A DNA stretch of 64,000 bases from Roseiarcus sp963709655 (GCA_963709655.1 CAVPXF010000004.1:484055-548054), one strand, 5' to 3'; numbered from the stretch's first letter, positions 44,601 to 53,502 are shown. Program-made: numbers and translations. Notes: generated by a model from the letters alone, not told the origin.

Positions 44601-46274
44601 GCGCAGCCTTTGCTGGTCCGCGACGCTTTCGGTGATGTCCGTGCAAACGCCGTTGCCTACGATCGTGCCGTCCGGCCGTCTCTCCGGGCGAGAACGCAGC
44701 CGCACCCAACGCACTTCGCCATCCTTGCGTCGAATCGGCAGCTCCACCGCGAAGACGGTCAGGTTGCGGCTGGTCGCTCGTTCAGCCACAGAGAGCTTGG
44801 GCAAATATTCGGGCAGGACTCTGGCGTACAACGCATTGGCGTCGGCCAGGGCCTCCTCGACCGTCACGCCCGTGAGCTTTTCGACGCCGGCGCTGACGTA
44901 CAGCAATCTAAACTTGCCGTCCCGGCCGCGCGCATACTGATACACGACGCTGTCGGGCAGGTTGTCGCCCATCGCGCGCAGCATCGCCTCGCTCTGGCGC
45001 AATTTTTCCTGGTGGGCCACGGCCTCGGTAATATCGGTCCAAACGCCATTCCAAATGATGTGTCCGTCCGGCTGCGGTTCGGGCCGCGAATGCATCCGCA
45101 CCCAGCGCACATCGCCGTCCGTGCGCCGAATTGGCGCCTCCACGTCGAAATCAGACACCTCGCGCTGCGACTTTTGATCGGCCGCTACGAGCGCCTGACG
45201 ATATTCGGGCAGCACTTGCGAGAGCACAGCGCCGTTGCCGGCGAGAAGCTGCTCGACCGAAAGGCCGGTCAGCTTTTCGATGCCGGCGCTGACGTAAAGA
45301 TATCTGGCGACGCCATTCTGGTCGCGCGCCCACCGATAGAGGCCGCTCTCAGGCAGGCTATCGCCAATTCCTCGCAGCATGGCCTCGCTTTGGCGCAGCT
45401 TTTCCCGGTCGGCGACGCTTGCCGTGATGTCCGTCCAAACGCCATTCCAGAGGATCTCGCCGTTCGCCCGTCGCTCCGGACGCGACCGAAGCCGCATCCA
45501 GCGCACTTCGCCATCCCTGCGGCGGATCGGGGCCTCCATGACGAAATCGGTCAGGTTGCGCCTGGCGGCGTGTTCAGCCTCGATCAGCTTCGGCAAATAT
45601 TCGGGCAGGACCTGGGCGTACAACGCATTGGCGTCGGCCAGCGCCTCCTCGACCGCCACGCCCGTGAGCTTTTCGAGGCCGGCGCTGATGTAAAGAAATC
45701 GCGCCTGTCCGTGGCGATCGCGCGTATATTGGTAGACGACGCTGTCGGGCAGGTTGTCGCCCACGGCGCGCAGCCTCGCCTCGCTCTGGCGCACTCTTTC
45801 CTGGTCGATGACATGGTCCGTGATGTCTTCGACATAAGCGACAAGGCCGCGGACAGAGCCGTCCGGGCGCCGCCACGGATGGAGCTCCCACCGCAGCCAT
45901 TGCTCCGTGCCGTCGGCGCGGACGAAAAGCTCGCGATCTTCGGTGACCGTCTCCCCGGCCTGGGCTCGCCGATGGCGATCCTTCCAGTGCGCAGGCGCCT
46001 CCGGAAAGACATCGTCATGCGACCGTCCGACGACATCCCCCTCGAGGCGGAAAACGCTTCGCCAGCTGCGGCTGGTCGCGAGATAGCGCATCTTCCGATC
46101 GAACATGGCGACGCCCGAAGGCGACAGCGTTATGAAGAGGCTCAACTGCGCCTCTTTCGCCGCGGTCAAGCAATGAGCGCAGTCGCGACCTTGCTTATCC
46201 GCCGAAGGGTCCGCAACGACAGGCAGGCATCGATCCTTTTGACCGGCGCGAAGACGTGCTGGAGCTTTCTGCAT
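41610..46274 (-). CDS. Multi-PAS GAF GGDEF-EAL c-di-GMP enzyme
   Basis: Signalling protein of about 1,554 residues making and/or degrading cyclic di-GMP. From the N terminus: a PAS domain (about 60-160), five near-identical PAS-PAC units of about 132 residues (about 165-822), a GAF domain (825-980), another PAS (995-1115), GGDEF (1122-1282, motif RVGGDEF at about 1200) and EAL (1292-1538, FEALLRWRHP, DDFGTGYSSL, AEGVE). Both catalytic motifs look intact. No transmembrane segment, so it is cytoplasmic. The start is uncertain: ATG 46274 or TTG 46169 rather than 46340; none has a good ribosome site. Monocistronic downstream of a marR gene. Confidence 0.9.
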   Translation of the reverse strand: MQKAPARLRAGQKDRCLPVVADPSADKQGRDCAHCLTAAKEAQLSLFITLSPSGVAMFDRKMRYLATSRSWRSVFRLEGDVVGRSHDDVFPEAPAHWKDRHRRAQAGETVTEDRELFVRADGTEQWLRWELHPWRRPDGSVRGLVAYVEDITDHVIDQERVRQSEARLRAVGDNLPDSVVYQYTRDRHGQARFLYISAGLEKLTGVAVEEALADANALYAQVLPEYLPKLIEAEHAARRNLTDFVMEAPIRRRDGEVRWMRLRSRPERRANGEILWNGVWTDITASVADREKLRQSEAMLRGIGDSLPESGLYRWARDQNGVARYLYVSAGIEKLTGLSVEQLLAGNGAVLSQVLPEYRQALVAADQKSQREVSDFDVEAPIRRTDGDVRWVRMHSRPEPQPDGHIIWNGVWTDITEAVAHQEKLRQSEAMLRAMGDNLPDSVVYQYARGRDGKFRLLYVSAGVEKLTGVTVEEALADANALYARVLPEYLPKLSVAERATSRNLTVFAVELPIRRKDGEVRWVRLRSRPERRPDGTIVGNGVCTDITESVADQQRLRQSEAMLRAIGDNLPDSAIYCFARDAAGNPKYLYISAGVERLTGVTVEEALADSGAVLGLILPEYRPILAASEAAATRDLTDVTAEVPIRGKDGELRWVRLRSRPERQTNGVIVHNGVATDITEAVAHQEKLRQSEAMLRAVGDNLPDSVVYRFTRDTAGNAKFLYVSAGVERLAGVTVEEVMADPNAVYARVLPEYLPMLLAAEEAATRDLTDLAVEVPIRRKDGELRWMRLRSNSERQSDGAIVRNGVGTDITAEKQLEAKLLEAAQRDSFRLELADAIKPLIDPFEIIAVVSERLGKKLGCHQVVYSEIDANEEYAVIKREWTDGSMPTSIGVHRPVDYGRALFDEQRAGKVSVVDDVTADPRVGSDVEANYLARGIAAFMRAPLVKDGKLVTVLSIFHRTPRRWSAMDVSLAEDVAERTWEAIERVRAMEALRGSEERLRYALTAANAAAWEWDDARKKGAWSAEMWRLYGLGPHSEPSLAAWLETIHPEDRAGVERSARKAVAAGGEIKIEWRTREPGDAQRWLMARGGPMYSPVHPAQRYTGVVIDITDRKKSEEKIGYLALHDTLTGLPNRAAFNERLAASIAKADKTGTSVAVLCLDLDRFKEVNDVFGHAVGDELLRRVTQRFRAVGDGAQIARVGGDEFTCIVSGKSLPARASDLAERLHGAGAAIFDIDGRQIRISISIGAALYPDHGDVEAVLANADAALYRAKAEGGGVCFFDSCLDTRLRERRALVKDLETAVDRNELLLHYQPQAGANGDIFGFEALLRWRHPRRGLVAPGEFVPVAEESGLIAPIGEWVLREACREAASWPLPKTVGVNLSPKQFLKEGLPQFVHAVLLETGLAPHRLELEITESVLIDDFSRVSAMLRQLKALGVRVAMDDFGTGYSSLSYLHSFPFDKIKIDASFVSSLHSNPSSEPVIRAIVGLGGGLGVPLIAEGVETEGQLAFLRAAGCQEAQGFLIGPPQPIEAYAAVVGRSSLRLPPPADAICA
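43810..45790 (-). repeat. Five tandem PAS-coding repeats of about 395 bp
   Basis: Within the c-di-GMP gene, units begin at about 45790, 45390, 44993, 44600 and 44208 (minus strand), each starting LRQSEAMLR and ending WTDITE-x-V-A. Shared blocks include GDNLPDSVVYQY, LYVSAGVEKLTGVTVEEALA and VLPEYLPKL at protein level, and long identical DNA tracts. Such similarity implies recent amplification or gene conversion. Confidence 0.85.
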
Positions 46275-46491
46275 CGGCTGTCGACACGATAACCTTCGCG
46301 CCGAAACGGCGCGATAACTGGTCGGGTTGTAGCGCAACAAACTCGGTGCGACTCTGAGTGCAACCCCTTAAGAAACAATGTTAGGGGGGACGTGTCTTCG
46401 ACTAGTCAATTCGTTCGACAAGTCTTCGCAGGCCTGCATGGCCGACTTGCCAATCGCGGCGCGCGTAGCGCCGACGCCTCCCAAGGGCTTC

Positions 46492-46971
46492 CTATCCATC
46501 GGCTTCGGGCGGACCGTCGCTCGGACCGTTTTCGCCCAATCGGTCGAGCAACCGCGCGGCCACGAGGAGAATGTCGCTTTCGGCCGGCGTCAGCGCCGTC
46601 GTCATGGCTTCGGCCAACCAACGAGTTTGTCGGCGCGCATCGGAGGCGAGAAGATCATGTCCTTCGCCGGTGATCTCGATCAGAATTTCGCGCCTGTCGA
46701 CGCCCGACGGTTCGCGGCGGACAAGACCGCGCGCTTCGAGATCGGCCAGAATGCGGGTGAGCGATTGGGGCTTCAGCCCCTCGGTCTCGGCGAGACTGGC
46801 CGCCGTCACTTTCCGTCCGGCGCGCGCAAGCCGTCCGAGGATGACGAGCTTTGACGGGCTCACGCCGTGGTCGGCGCGCAGCCGGCGCAGGCGCCTTGAA
46901 ACGCCTGTGACGCTGCGGCGAACAGCGTTGGCCGCCTTCAATGCGTCTGAGGAAAGGTCGTTGGTGGTCAT
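46492..46971 (-). CDS. MarR-family transcriptional regulator
   Basis: Winged-helix repressor of 159 residues. The recognition region ASLAETEGLKPQSLTRILAD and the wing GLVRREPSGVDRREILIEIT are characteristic of MarR proteins. Its ATG overlaps the stop of the upstream glycosyltransferase by four bases (ATGA), so the two are one operon. Ligand and targets are unknown; autoregulation of the glycosyltransferase operon is a reasonable inference. The c-di-GMP gene lies 217 bases downstream on the same strand. Confidence 0.88.
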   Translation of the reverse strand: MTTNDLSSDALKAANAVRRSVTGVSRRLRRLRADHGVSPSKLVILGRLARAGRKVTAASLAETEGLKPQSLTRILADLEARGLVRREPSGVDRREILIEITGEGHDLLASDARRQTRWLAEAMTTALTPAESDILLVAARLLDRLGENGPSDGPPEADG

Positions 46972-48542
46972 CGGTACGATTTGAAGCGATCCCAGGTCAA
47001 AGAGAGGTTGCGGCGAAGGCCGCGGCAGATGAAGATCGGTCGACCCGTCTCATAAGGCATCGCCCAGGGCGCGCCGAACGATCCGGCGATGACGACGCTG
47101 TCGCAATAGTTCCGCCAGCGTTCGGGGTCTCCATTCACATGGATGACGACCTTGCCGTCATGGCCGCGCGGCCCCCAAAGGAAATATTGATTGTTGCCGC
47201 TGATCGCGGGCGGCAGGCCGTCCGCTTCGCCGTAGACGTCGATTGCAGCCGCCTCGCCGTAGTTGGAGGCGAGGATGGCGGCGCCTGCTCGCTCGTCCTC
47301 GGGCAGGGCGCGGTAGACCCGCGCGACTTCGGATTCGAGCGCGCGCCAGCCCATCTCGTCGGAGAACACCTGGGTAAGCGGCGCGCCGACGGCCGCCCGT
47401 TCGTCCGGCGGAGGTCTGAGATGAAAGCGATCCAGGTATCTGGCGAGTTCGGGCGGGTCCAGAATCGGCAGCGCCGCCGGCGCGGCCACGAGGAAGACCG
47501 CCAAGGCGGCGGCGAGCCAGGCGCCGGCGAGCCAGGGCCGCATCCCAGCGCAGGCGGCGGCGCCGACGGCGAACATCGTCGGATAGGCCGGGAACAGATA
47601 ATAGTCCTTGCCGCCGGAAACGATGACGAGGACGGTCGCTCCGACAAAGGCGATCGACAGAAACCGAAAGGGCTTGAGCGCCGTTATGAAGAACGGCGCC
47701 GCGACGCCAACGAGCCAGAGCGGCGCCAGAACGGGATTGAGCGCGAGGACCTGCGAGATTTCGAATGCGGCCGGGCCGCCGCCCGTCAGGATCGTGCGCG
47801 CATGGATCTCGGTCATCGCCAGAAACGGCCACCCATGCGCCGCCTGCCAGATCAGATTCGGCGCGGCGATCGCGGCCGCGAGCGCTGCGCCGAGCCAGAA
47901 TTCGCGAGCGGCGAAGAGCCTGCGGTTTGCGGTGAGCAGAAGGCCGCCGGCCAGCGGTAAAAGCCAGAACACGACGCCGTACTTGGTCTCGAGCGCGAGG
48001 CCCGCGATGACGCCCGCTAAGATCAGCTGGCGCCGCTCGCCGAGCGCGACCGTGCGAGCGACGCAGTAGGCGATCGCGGTCCAGGCGAGAGGCTCGAAGG
48101 TCGACGGGGTGATGAGAGCCGCGATCCCGGCGAGGGCCGGCGAAAGGGCGGCGGCCGCCGCCGCGAGCGCCATTGCGACCGAGCGGCCGTTCATGAGTTT
48201 CGCCAAGGCCGCGCTGACGACGACGAGCGCCGTCGCGGCGATCGCTCCGGGCAGCCGCATGAGCCAGACGTTGACGCCAAAGAGCTGAGTCGCCGCAGCG
48301 ATAAGGGGCGCGAGCGGCGGCTGATCGACGTAGCCGAAATCGGGCCGCCGGCCGCAGACGATGAAATAGAGCTCGTTGCGCATCGCGTCGTAACGGCCGC
48401 CAAGCGCGAGATGCACGAGCGCCGTCGCAACCGCGATCGCCGCCACCAACGCCAAGGGCGCATAGCGCGTCAGGCGGGCGGTCCGCGGCTCGAGCGCGGC
48501 GGCTGTCTCGGCCGGAAAGGATTTGGGAGTTATTAAGCTCAT
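46968..48542 (-). CDS. Glycosyltransferase family 39 (ArnT/PMT-like) membrane protein
   Basis: Integral membrane glycosyltransferase of 524 residues using a polyprenyl-linked sugar donor. About ten to twelve hydrophobic helices fill the first 370 residues. The first periplasmic loop contains RNELYFIVCGRRPDFGYVDQ with PPLAP, the DE/ELYF-like motif and the proline pair typical of GT39/PMT_2 proteins. The soluble C-terminal part follows. Targets could be lipid A, a hopanoid or protein; unknown here. The start ATG 48542 follows an AT-rich region. Its last codon overlaps the marR start. Confidence 0.85.
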   Translation of the reverse strand: MSLITPKSFPAETAAALEPRTARLTRYAPLALVAAIAVATALVHLALGGRYDAMRNELYFIVCGRRPDFGYVDQPPLAPLIAAATQLFGVNVWLMRLPGAIAATALVVVSAALAKLMNGRSVAMALAAAAAALSPALAGIAALITPSTFEPLAWTAIAYCVARTVALGERRQLILAGVIAGLALETKYGVVFWLLPLAGGLLLTANRRLFAAREFWLGAALAAAIAAPNLIWQAAHGWPFLAMTEIHARTILTGGGPAAFEISQVLALNPVLAPLWLVGVAAPFFITALKPFRFLSIAFVGATVLVIVSGGKDYYLFPAYPTMFAVGAAACAGMRPWLAGAWLAAALAVFLVAAPAALPILDPPELARYLDRFHLRPPPDERAAVGAPLTQVFSDEMGWRALESEVARVYRALPEDERAGAAILASNYGEAAAIDVYGEADGLPPAISGNNQYFLWGPRGHDGKVVIHVNGDPERWRNYCDSVVIAGSFGAPWAMPYETGRPIFICRGLRRNLSLTWDRFKSYR

Positions 48543-49391
48543 GCTTCCATCTTTGCGTCGTTCGTGACCTCAGCGGCGGCCGGCATAAGCTCGAGAATGG
48601 ACAAAAATATTGGAGGCTGTTGTCGATGGCCTCTTGCACGCGATGCGATATAATACGCATCTGCGTATGAATTGGAAGGGCTTTGTCGAGCGACCACTGG
48701 CTCGCAAGATCGGCGGAAAAGAACGCGCCGACGTTCAAACAAGTGACGTGCGTCGTTCAAATCAAGGGCGTTCTCCTTCCCCCACCCGGGCCGCGCTTGG
48801 GCGCGCCCGGGTGCAGGCTCCTGTGGGGGAAGGTTGGGATGGGGGGTCTCGCCGACCTTGCAAATTGAGGTCTCGCTCCTTGCGATTATCGGGCGGCGCG
48901 ACCCCCCTCCCTAACCCTCCCCACAAGGCTACGACATTCACACATCTCGAAAGCCGGGCGCTATCCTTCCCCAGCAGAGCTGGAGAAGGAGGCGCGCCGA
49001 GATCGACTTGCGTGAATCTCATAGCCCACAAGAGCTTGCGCCCGTGCGCGCGCAAGCGCGGCCCGGGTGGGGCAGGGGATGTCGCCTCCCTTCGATTCAA
49101 TTGACGCGCGCCCCTAGTGAAAGTTAGACCCCGGCCGCAGCCCCGTTGGGAACAAGGCGCCGCGGTTGACCGGATGGTCCGGGTCGCCGTCGCCCGCCTG
49201 CTTTTCTGGCGAACGCTGTAAATAGAGATCGAATCACAAGAAAGAAAACCGGACTTCGGAAGGGGTTTTGTCTCGCCGCTGAGCGCACGCCCGTTCGCCC
49301 GGATCCCCCGATTCTCTCCATTCGTCTTATGAGGCCCGGTGACAAACCGAAAGTTTGCAGGCAACATAGACCCGTCAGGGAGGAAAAGCCG
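48543..49391. other. Long intergenic region with repeat fragments
   Basis: These 849 bases between the divergent GT39 and PQQ dehydrogenase genes hold no convincing gene. Fragments of REP-type elements are seen: CCCACCCGGGCCGCGC..GCGCGCCCGGGTGCAGG at about 48780-48815 and, inverted, CGCGCAAGCGCGGCCCGGGT at about 49049-49070, plus CCTTCCCCAGCAGAGCTGG around 48964. An AT-rich patch with GATGCGATATAATACGCATC (imperfect palindrome, 48640-48665) is a possible promoter/operator for the glycosyltransferase. Confidence 0.55.
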
Positions 49392-51134
49392 ATGGCCAAG
49401 GTCGCTAATCATACGCTATTGCTTGGATCGATAGGTGTCGCTGCTTTCCTTTGCATGGGGCCAGCGGCGGCCCAGCAGGAAATCAAGGGCGCCGCCGGGG
49501 GCGGTATGCCCCGGACGGCCATGGAGAGGCCGGTCACGCAAGCGGAACTCGACGGCGCCGCGCGCGACGGGACCAACTTCCTTCATACCAATGGGAACTA
49601 CGAGCAAACCCGCTTCTACCCGAACGCGCAGATCAACCGCAGCAACGTCAGGCGCCTGCATCCGGCCTGGATTTTCCAGACCGAGGTCAAGGAGTCGCTC
49701 GAGACGTCGCCGATCGTGGTCGACGGCGTTATGTACGTCACCACCTCGTACAGCCACGTTTATGCGATCGACGCCAAGACGGGCCAGGAAATCTGGCACT
49801 TCAAGCCGAAGCTCGGGCTGGTGACCACCTTCTGCTGCGGCCCGAACAATCGCGGCGTCGCTGTGTACAACGACAAGGTCTACGTGGGCACGCTCGACGC
49901 CAAGCTCTATGCCCTCGACGCGAAAACCGGCTCGGTTGCGTGGAGCAAGGACGTCGGCGATCCCGAGAAGGGATACAGCGAGACCATGGCCCCCACCGCC
50001 GTCAAGGGCAAGATTCTGATCGGCACCAACGGCGGCGAATACGGCATCCGCGGCTTCGTCAAGGCCTACGACGCCAACGATGGCACGCTCTTGTGGACTT
50101 TCGACACGATTCCCGAGAACTCGGTCGGAGTCTGGGCGACGACCGACGCGACGGGGCGAGACGAGCACCGCGATATCGGGGCCGAGAAGGAAGCGCTGGC
50201 CAAGAACGGCGATCCCTACAAGACTCTGGGCGGCGGCGTGTGGCAGAACCCCTCGGTCGACGAGGCGGCGAACCGCATCTACTTCGTGGTCGGCAACCCC
50301 TCGCCGGACCTCGACGGCGCGCCGCGTCCCGGCGACAACCTTTATACCAACTCGCTCGTCTCCGTGGACCTGGACACCGGCAAGTACGTCTGCCACTTCC
50401 AGTTCGTGCCGCATGACCTCTGGGACCTCGACGACGTGAGCCCGACGGTGCTGGTCAGCGCGCGCGACAAGTCCGGCAAGATGGTCCCCGCCGTGCTGCA
50501 CGCCGGCAAGACCGGCTACGTCTACGTCAATAACCGAAAGGATTGCAGCCTCATCCGCTTCTCCGAGCCGATGGTGTCTGAAAAGGACCGCTGGACATTG
50601 CCTTCGCCGACCAAACCGCTCGACGCCAACGCCGCGCGGATGTTCCCGGGCGCGAACGGCGGCGTCGAGTGGTCGCCGATGGCGACCGACCCGAACCACG
50701 GGATGGCCTACGCCATCAATCTCGAACAGGAGATGACCTACACCGTAGCCAGTTCGCCCTACCCGGATGGCAAGCTCTGGCTCGGGGGCGCCTTCACCAA
50801 CGTGCCGGACGGAATCCAGACCGGCAACGTCACCGCGGTCGATTACAACACCGGCAAGATCGCCTGGCAGGTCAAGACGCCGCAGCCGATGATCGGCGGC
50901 ATCCTGGTCACGGCCGGCGGCCTCGTCTTCACCGGCGAGGGCAACGGCGCGTTCAAGGCCTACAATTCGGCGAACGGCAACCTCTTGTGGCAGTTCGAGG
51001 CGGGCGCCGGCGTCAACGCGCCGCCGTCCTCCTACGCGATCGGCGGAAAGCAATATATCGTGGTCGGCGCGGGCGGGAACACCCAGATCGACTACAAGCG
51101 CGGCGACGCCATCATCGCCTTCACCATCGACTGA
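49392..51134 (+). CDS. PQQ-dependent alcohol dehydrogenase (lanthanide-type active site)
   Basis: Periplasmic quinoprotein of 580 residues oxidising an alcohol with PQQ. Signal peptide MAKVANHTLLLGSIGVAAFL and a cut near AAAQQ. The eight-bladed propeller shows repeated W motifs (DAKTGQEIWHF, DAKTGSVAWSKD, YNTGKIAWQVKT, NSANGNLLWQF). Adjacent Cys148-Cys149 form the vicinal disulfide over PQQ. HDLWDLDD places the catalytic Asp345 with a second Asp two residues on (Asp347), the lanthanide-coordinating residue of XoxF/ExaF enzymes, where Ca-type enzymes have Ala or Ser. No cytochrome domain is fused. AGGGAGGAAA precedes ATG 49392. The cytochrome c gene follows. Confidence 0.9.
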   Translation: MAKVANHTLLLGSIGVAAFLCMGPAAAQQEIKGAAGGGMPRTAMERPVTQAELDGAARDGTNFLHTNGNYEQTRFYPNAQINRSNVRRLHPAWIFQTEVKESLETSPIVVDGVMYVTTSYSHVYAIDAKTGQEIWHFKPKLGLVTTFCCGPNNRGVAVYNDKVYVGTLDAKLYALDAKTGSVAWSKDVGDPEKGYSETMAPTAVKGKILIGTNGGEYGIRGFVKAYDANDGTLLWTFDTIPENSVGVWATTDATGRDEHRDIGAEKEALAKNGDPYKTLGGGVWQNPSVDEAANRIYFVVGNPSPDLDGAPRPGDNLYTNSLVSVDLDTGKYVCHFQFVPHDLWDLDDVSPTVLVSARDKSGKMVPAVLHAGKTGYVYVNNRKDCSLIRFSEPMVSEKDRWTLPSPTKPLDANAARMFPGANGGVEWSPMATDPNHGMAYAINLEQEMTYTVASSPYPDGKLWLGGAFTNVPDGIQTGNVTAVDYNTGKIAWQVKTPQPMIGGILVTAGGLVFTGEGNGAFKAYNSANGNLLWQFEAGAGVNAPPSSYAIGGKQYIVVGAGGNTQIDYKRGDAIIAFTID

Positions 51135-51250
51135 AGGTCGCGCATCGACCTGGCCGTCTCGCGTCATCGCCGAGACGGCCGTTTCATTGGACAGACGATC
51201 GGCGCGGCGGGCAGACTGCCCGCGTGGGGCCACTCGATGAGTTGTTCAGC

Positions 51251-51811
51251 ATGTTGCGAATTGCCGTCGCCGCGTTCCTTCTCGTCGTTTCGGCGGCGGC
51301 CCGCGCAGAAACGATCGAAGACAAGGCGGTCCTCTGCGGCGTCTGCCATGGGCCGAAGGGCATTCCCCAGGACAAGTCGATTCCGATCATCTGGGGACAG
51401 AACGCGGGCTATCTCTACTTGCAGTTCCGTGATTTCCAGAAGGGCGCGCGCACGGACGAGCGCATGAGCCTGGTCGCCAAGGAAATCGTCAAGGAGGACG
51501 CGCTTGCGCTGGCGGAATATTTCGCCGCCAAGCCGTGGCCGAACACCGGCGCGCCGGCGCCCGGCAAGGCGGAGGCCCACACAGCGCAGGTCGCCATCAA
51601 GTCTGTGGTCTGCACGAGCTGCCATCTCGAAGAGTTCCAGGGCGATTCGTCGGTGCCACGCCTCGCCGGCCAGCAGCGCGACTACTTGCTGAAAACGATG
51701 ACCGACTTCCGCAGCCGCGCGCGGGCCAACAACCCCGGCATGTCGGACCTCATGAACACGGTCACGCCCGAGCAGCTTTCCGCGATCGCTGCCTATCTCG
51801 CGGGTCTTTGA
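51251..51811 (+). CDS. Diheme cytochrome c (c4/c553-like)
   Basis: Exported 186-residue cytochrome with two heme-binding sites, CGVCH near residue 28 and CTSCH near 123, in two homologous halves. Signal peptide MLRIAVAAFLLVVSAAARAE. Each half has a later Met for axial ligation (RMSLVAKEI and NPGMSDLMN). It starts 116 bases after the PQQ dehydrogenase stop on the same strand and is the probable electron acceptor passing electrons to the terminal oxidase. The start ATG 51251 was chosen to give the signal peptide. Confidence 0.9.
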   Translation: MLRIAVAAFLLVVSAAARAETIEDKAVLCGVCHGPKGIPQDKSIPIIWGQNAGYLYLQFRDFQKGARTDERMSLVAKEIVKEDALALAEYFAAKPWPNTGAPAPGKAEAHTAQVAIKSVVCTSCHLEEFQGDSSVPRLAGQQRDYLLKTMTDFRSRARANNPGMSDLMNTVTPEQLSAIAAYLAGL

Positions 51812-51854
51812 CCCAAGTCTCGGACCCAAGTCCCGGACCGATGTCCGGCGGCGC

Positions 51855-52661
51855 TCATTCCCCGAGGATCTTCACTTCGCGCGCGCGTCCAAGATTGCGG
51901 GCGATGTCGGCGGCGGTCTCGCCGCGGTCGTCCTTCGCGTCGCGATCGGCGCCGCGCGCCAAGAGAAGATCGAGCGTGGCTTCGACGTCTTGGCTTCCCT
52001 CGCCCGCGTCATGGCCCGCAGCCCACATGAGCGCGGTCAGGCCGTGTCCGTATCGTCGGTTGACATCGACGCCGGCGTCGAGGAGCTCGCCGACGATTGG
52101 CGCGTGGGCGCGCCCCGCCGCGTAAGCCATCGCGCCCTTGCCATCGTCGTCGGGCGCGTTCGGGTCGGCGCCGCGCTTGATGAGCAAGGCGACTGTGTCG
52201 GCTTCGCCGTTGAAGGCCGCCGCGGCGAGCGGCCGTTCGCCGCTCCGGCCAGGAATGTTCGGGTCGGCCCTATGGTCCAGGAGAAGCCGGACGGCGTTCT
52301 GGCGATCGGCCTCGGCGGCATAATAGAGCGGCGTCGAGCCGTTGATAGCGCGCGCGTCGACATTCGCGCCCCGCTCGATCAGCAACTGCATGACCCCCAC
52401 CTTGGCCGTTTGAGCCGCCTTCGCGAGGGGGGTCATGCCAGCGCGATCCCTTGCATTGACCGCGGCGCCATGATCGAGCAGCGCTCGCGCCTCCGGCTCG
52501 CAGGCGAGGCGCGCCGCAACGAAAAGCTGCGCGGTAGCCTGGAAACCGTCGCCCGGCTGCAACTCCGAGACGCTGCGCGCAACGTCCGCGCACGAATCCG
52601 CTGCGCGCGCCACCGCCGGCGTAGCGAGAAACGTCAGAACCACAAATGACGTCAGCCGCAT
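51855..52661 (-). CDS. Secreted ankyrin-repeat protein
   Basis: A 268-residue exported protein. Signal peptide MRLTSFVVLTFLATPAVARA, one conserved Cys pair (SCADVAR and LACEPE), then about five ankyrin repeats (for example AGMTPLAKAAQTAKVGVMQL and NGSTPLYYAAEADRQNAVRL). Ankyrin repeats mediate protein contacts; the protein is periplasmic. It converges with the cytochrome gene 43 bases away. Proximity to the PQQ dehydrogenase may be accidental. Confidence 0.85.
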   Translation of the reverse strand: MRLTSFVVLTFLATPAVARAADSCADVARSVSELQPGDGFQATAQLFVAARLACEPEARALLDHGAAVNARDRAGMTPLAKAAQTAKVGVMQLLIERGANVDARAINGSTPLYYAAEADRQNAVRLLLDHRADPNIPGRSGERPLAAAAFNGEADTVALLIKRGADPNAPDDDGKGAMAYAAGRAHAPIVGELLDAGVDVNRRYGHGLTALMWAAGHDAGEGSQDVEATLDLLLARGADRDAKDDRGETAADIARNLGRAREVKILGE

Positions 52662-53502
52662 GACCTTTCACCTGTTCGACCCAGATAAGACCACCCACGC
52701 CCCGGTTTGAGGTTCCGCGGCGGGAGCGTGACAATCCTCGAAAATGGCCAGCCGACAAATCGAGGCGAAGCCCTTCCAAATTGCTTATGGCGCGCGTCAT
52801 GTCCCGTCGCCAGCTCCAGTCGAGCCAGGCCGGCAAGGCTAGAGCGGTTTCCGATCAAATCGAGGCGCGTCGTCATTGCGAGCGACCCCCGGGTCGAAGA
52901 GCCCGGGGGGAAGCAATCCAGCGCTGCCACCGCCGCCCTACGATCACTGGATTGCTTCGTCGCTTCGCTTCTCGCAATGACAATTCAGCGTGGTCGAAAA
53001 CCGCTCTAAACTCTCTGACCGCGCAGCTTTCGGATAGGCGGGTTGAATGCCTTCGATCTGTTGAGGAAGAGCCTGAATACTCGGTGTCGCTAAAACCGCG
53101 ACGGTCATGGATCTGTGGTCATATAGGTGGTCATTTTGGCGCCGGCGCGGATTTCAAGGACGACCGGTGCGGTCGAGCTCATGCCGAGCTCCTCGAGGCT
53201 CGTTTCCGAAAGTAAGAGTGATCCTCATCCCCGCAGACATAACAAGGGACTTTCAGGCCGTCACCCGCCTCCAGACCGCCCGGATGGAGAAGAGGACGTC
53301 CTGAAGGATTACGGTGAAAGGCGCTCAAATCCCTTTTTGCAGGACGGCGGACTCGCGATGCGGATCATGGACAGAGATATTGGCAGGCGGCGTAATCGCA
53401 AAGACGGTCGTATGACCGTAATCCGGCACCGTAATCCGGAACAAAAATCAACTCGACGCCGGCCGGCCGAGGCGGTCTATCCGAAGGGAGCAGCGTCGAA
53501 GC
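52662..53502. other. Intergenic region with a nested palindromic element
   Basis: No gene is supported in these 841 bases. The main structure is the inverted-repeat element at 52841-53007. Downstream, ACCGTAATCCGG occurs twice in close succession near 53420-53440. GC content falls toward the PEP-CTERM gene. Confidence 0.5.
52841..53007. repeat. Nested inverted-repeat element (167 bp)
   Basis: Outer arms AGAGCGGTTT (52841) and AAACCGCTCT (52998) enclose inner arms GTCATTGCGAG (52872) and CTCGCAATGAC (52971), with AAGCAATCCAG and CTGGATTGCTT inside those. Similar TCATTGCGAG-type repeats are found in many bacterial genomes. No open frame; a MITE-like element is likely. Confidence 0.75.

Noticed and set aside
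43810..45790. A CRISPR-like or noncoding repeat array
   Set aside because: The roughly 395-base period is a multiple of three or nearly so and each unit encodes a PAS domain in one open frame.
42273..46292. A 1,339-codon plus-strand frame opposite the c-di-GMP gene
   Set aside because: Antisense of the PAS repeats; the repetitive look comes from the real gene on the other strand.
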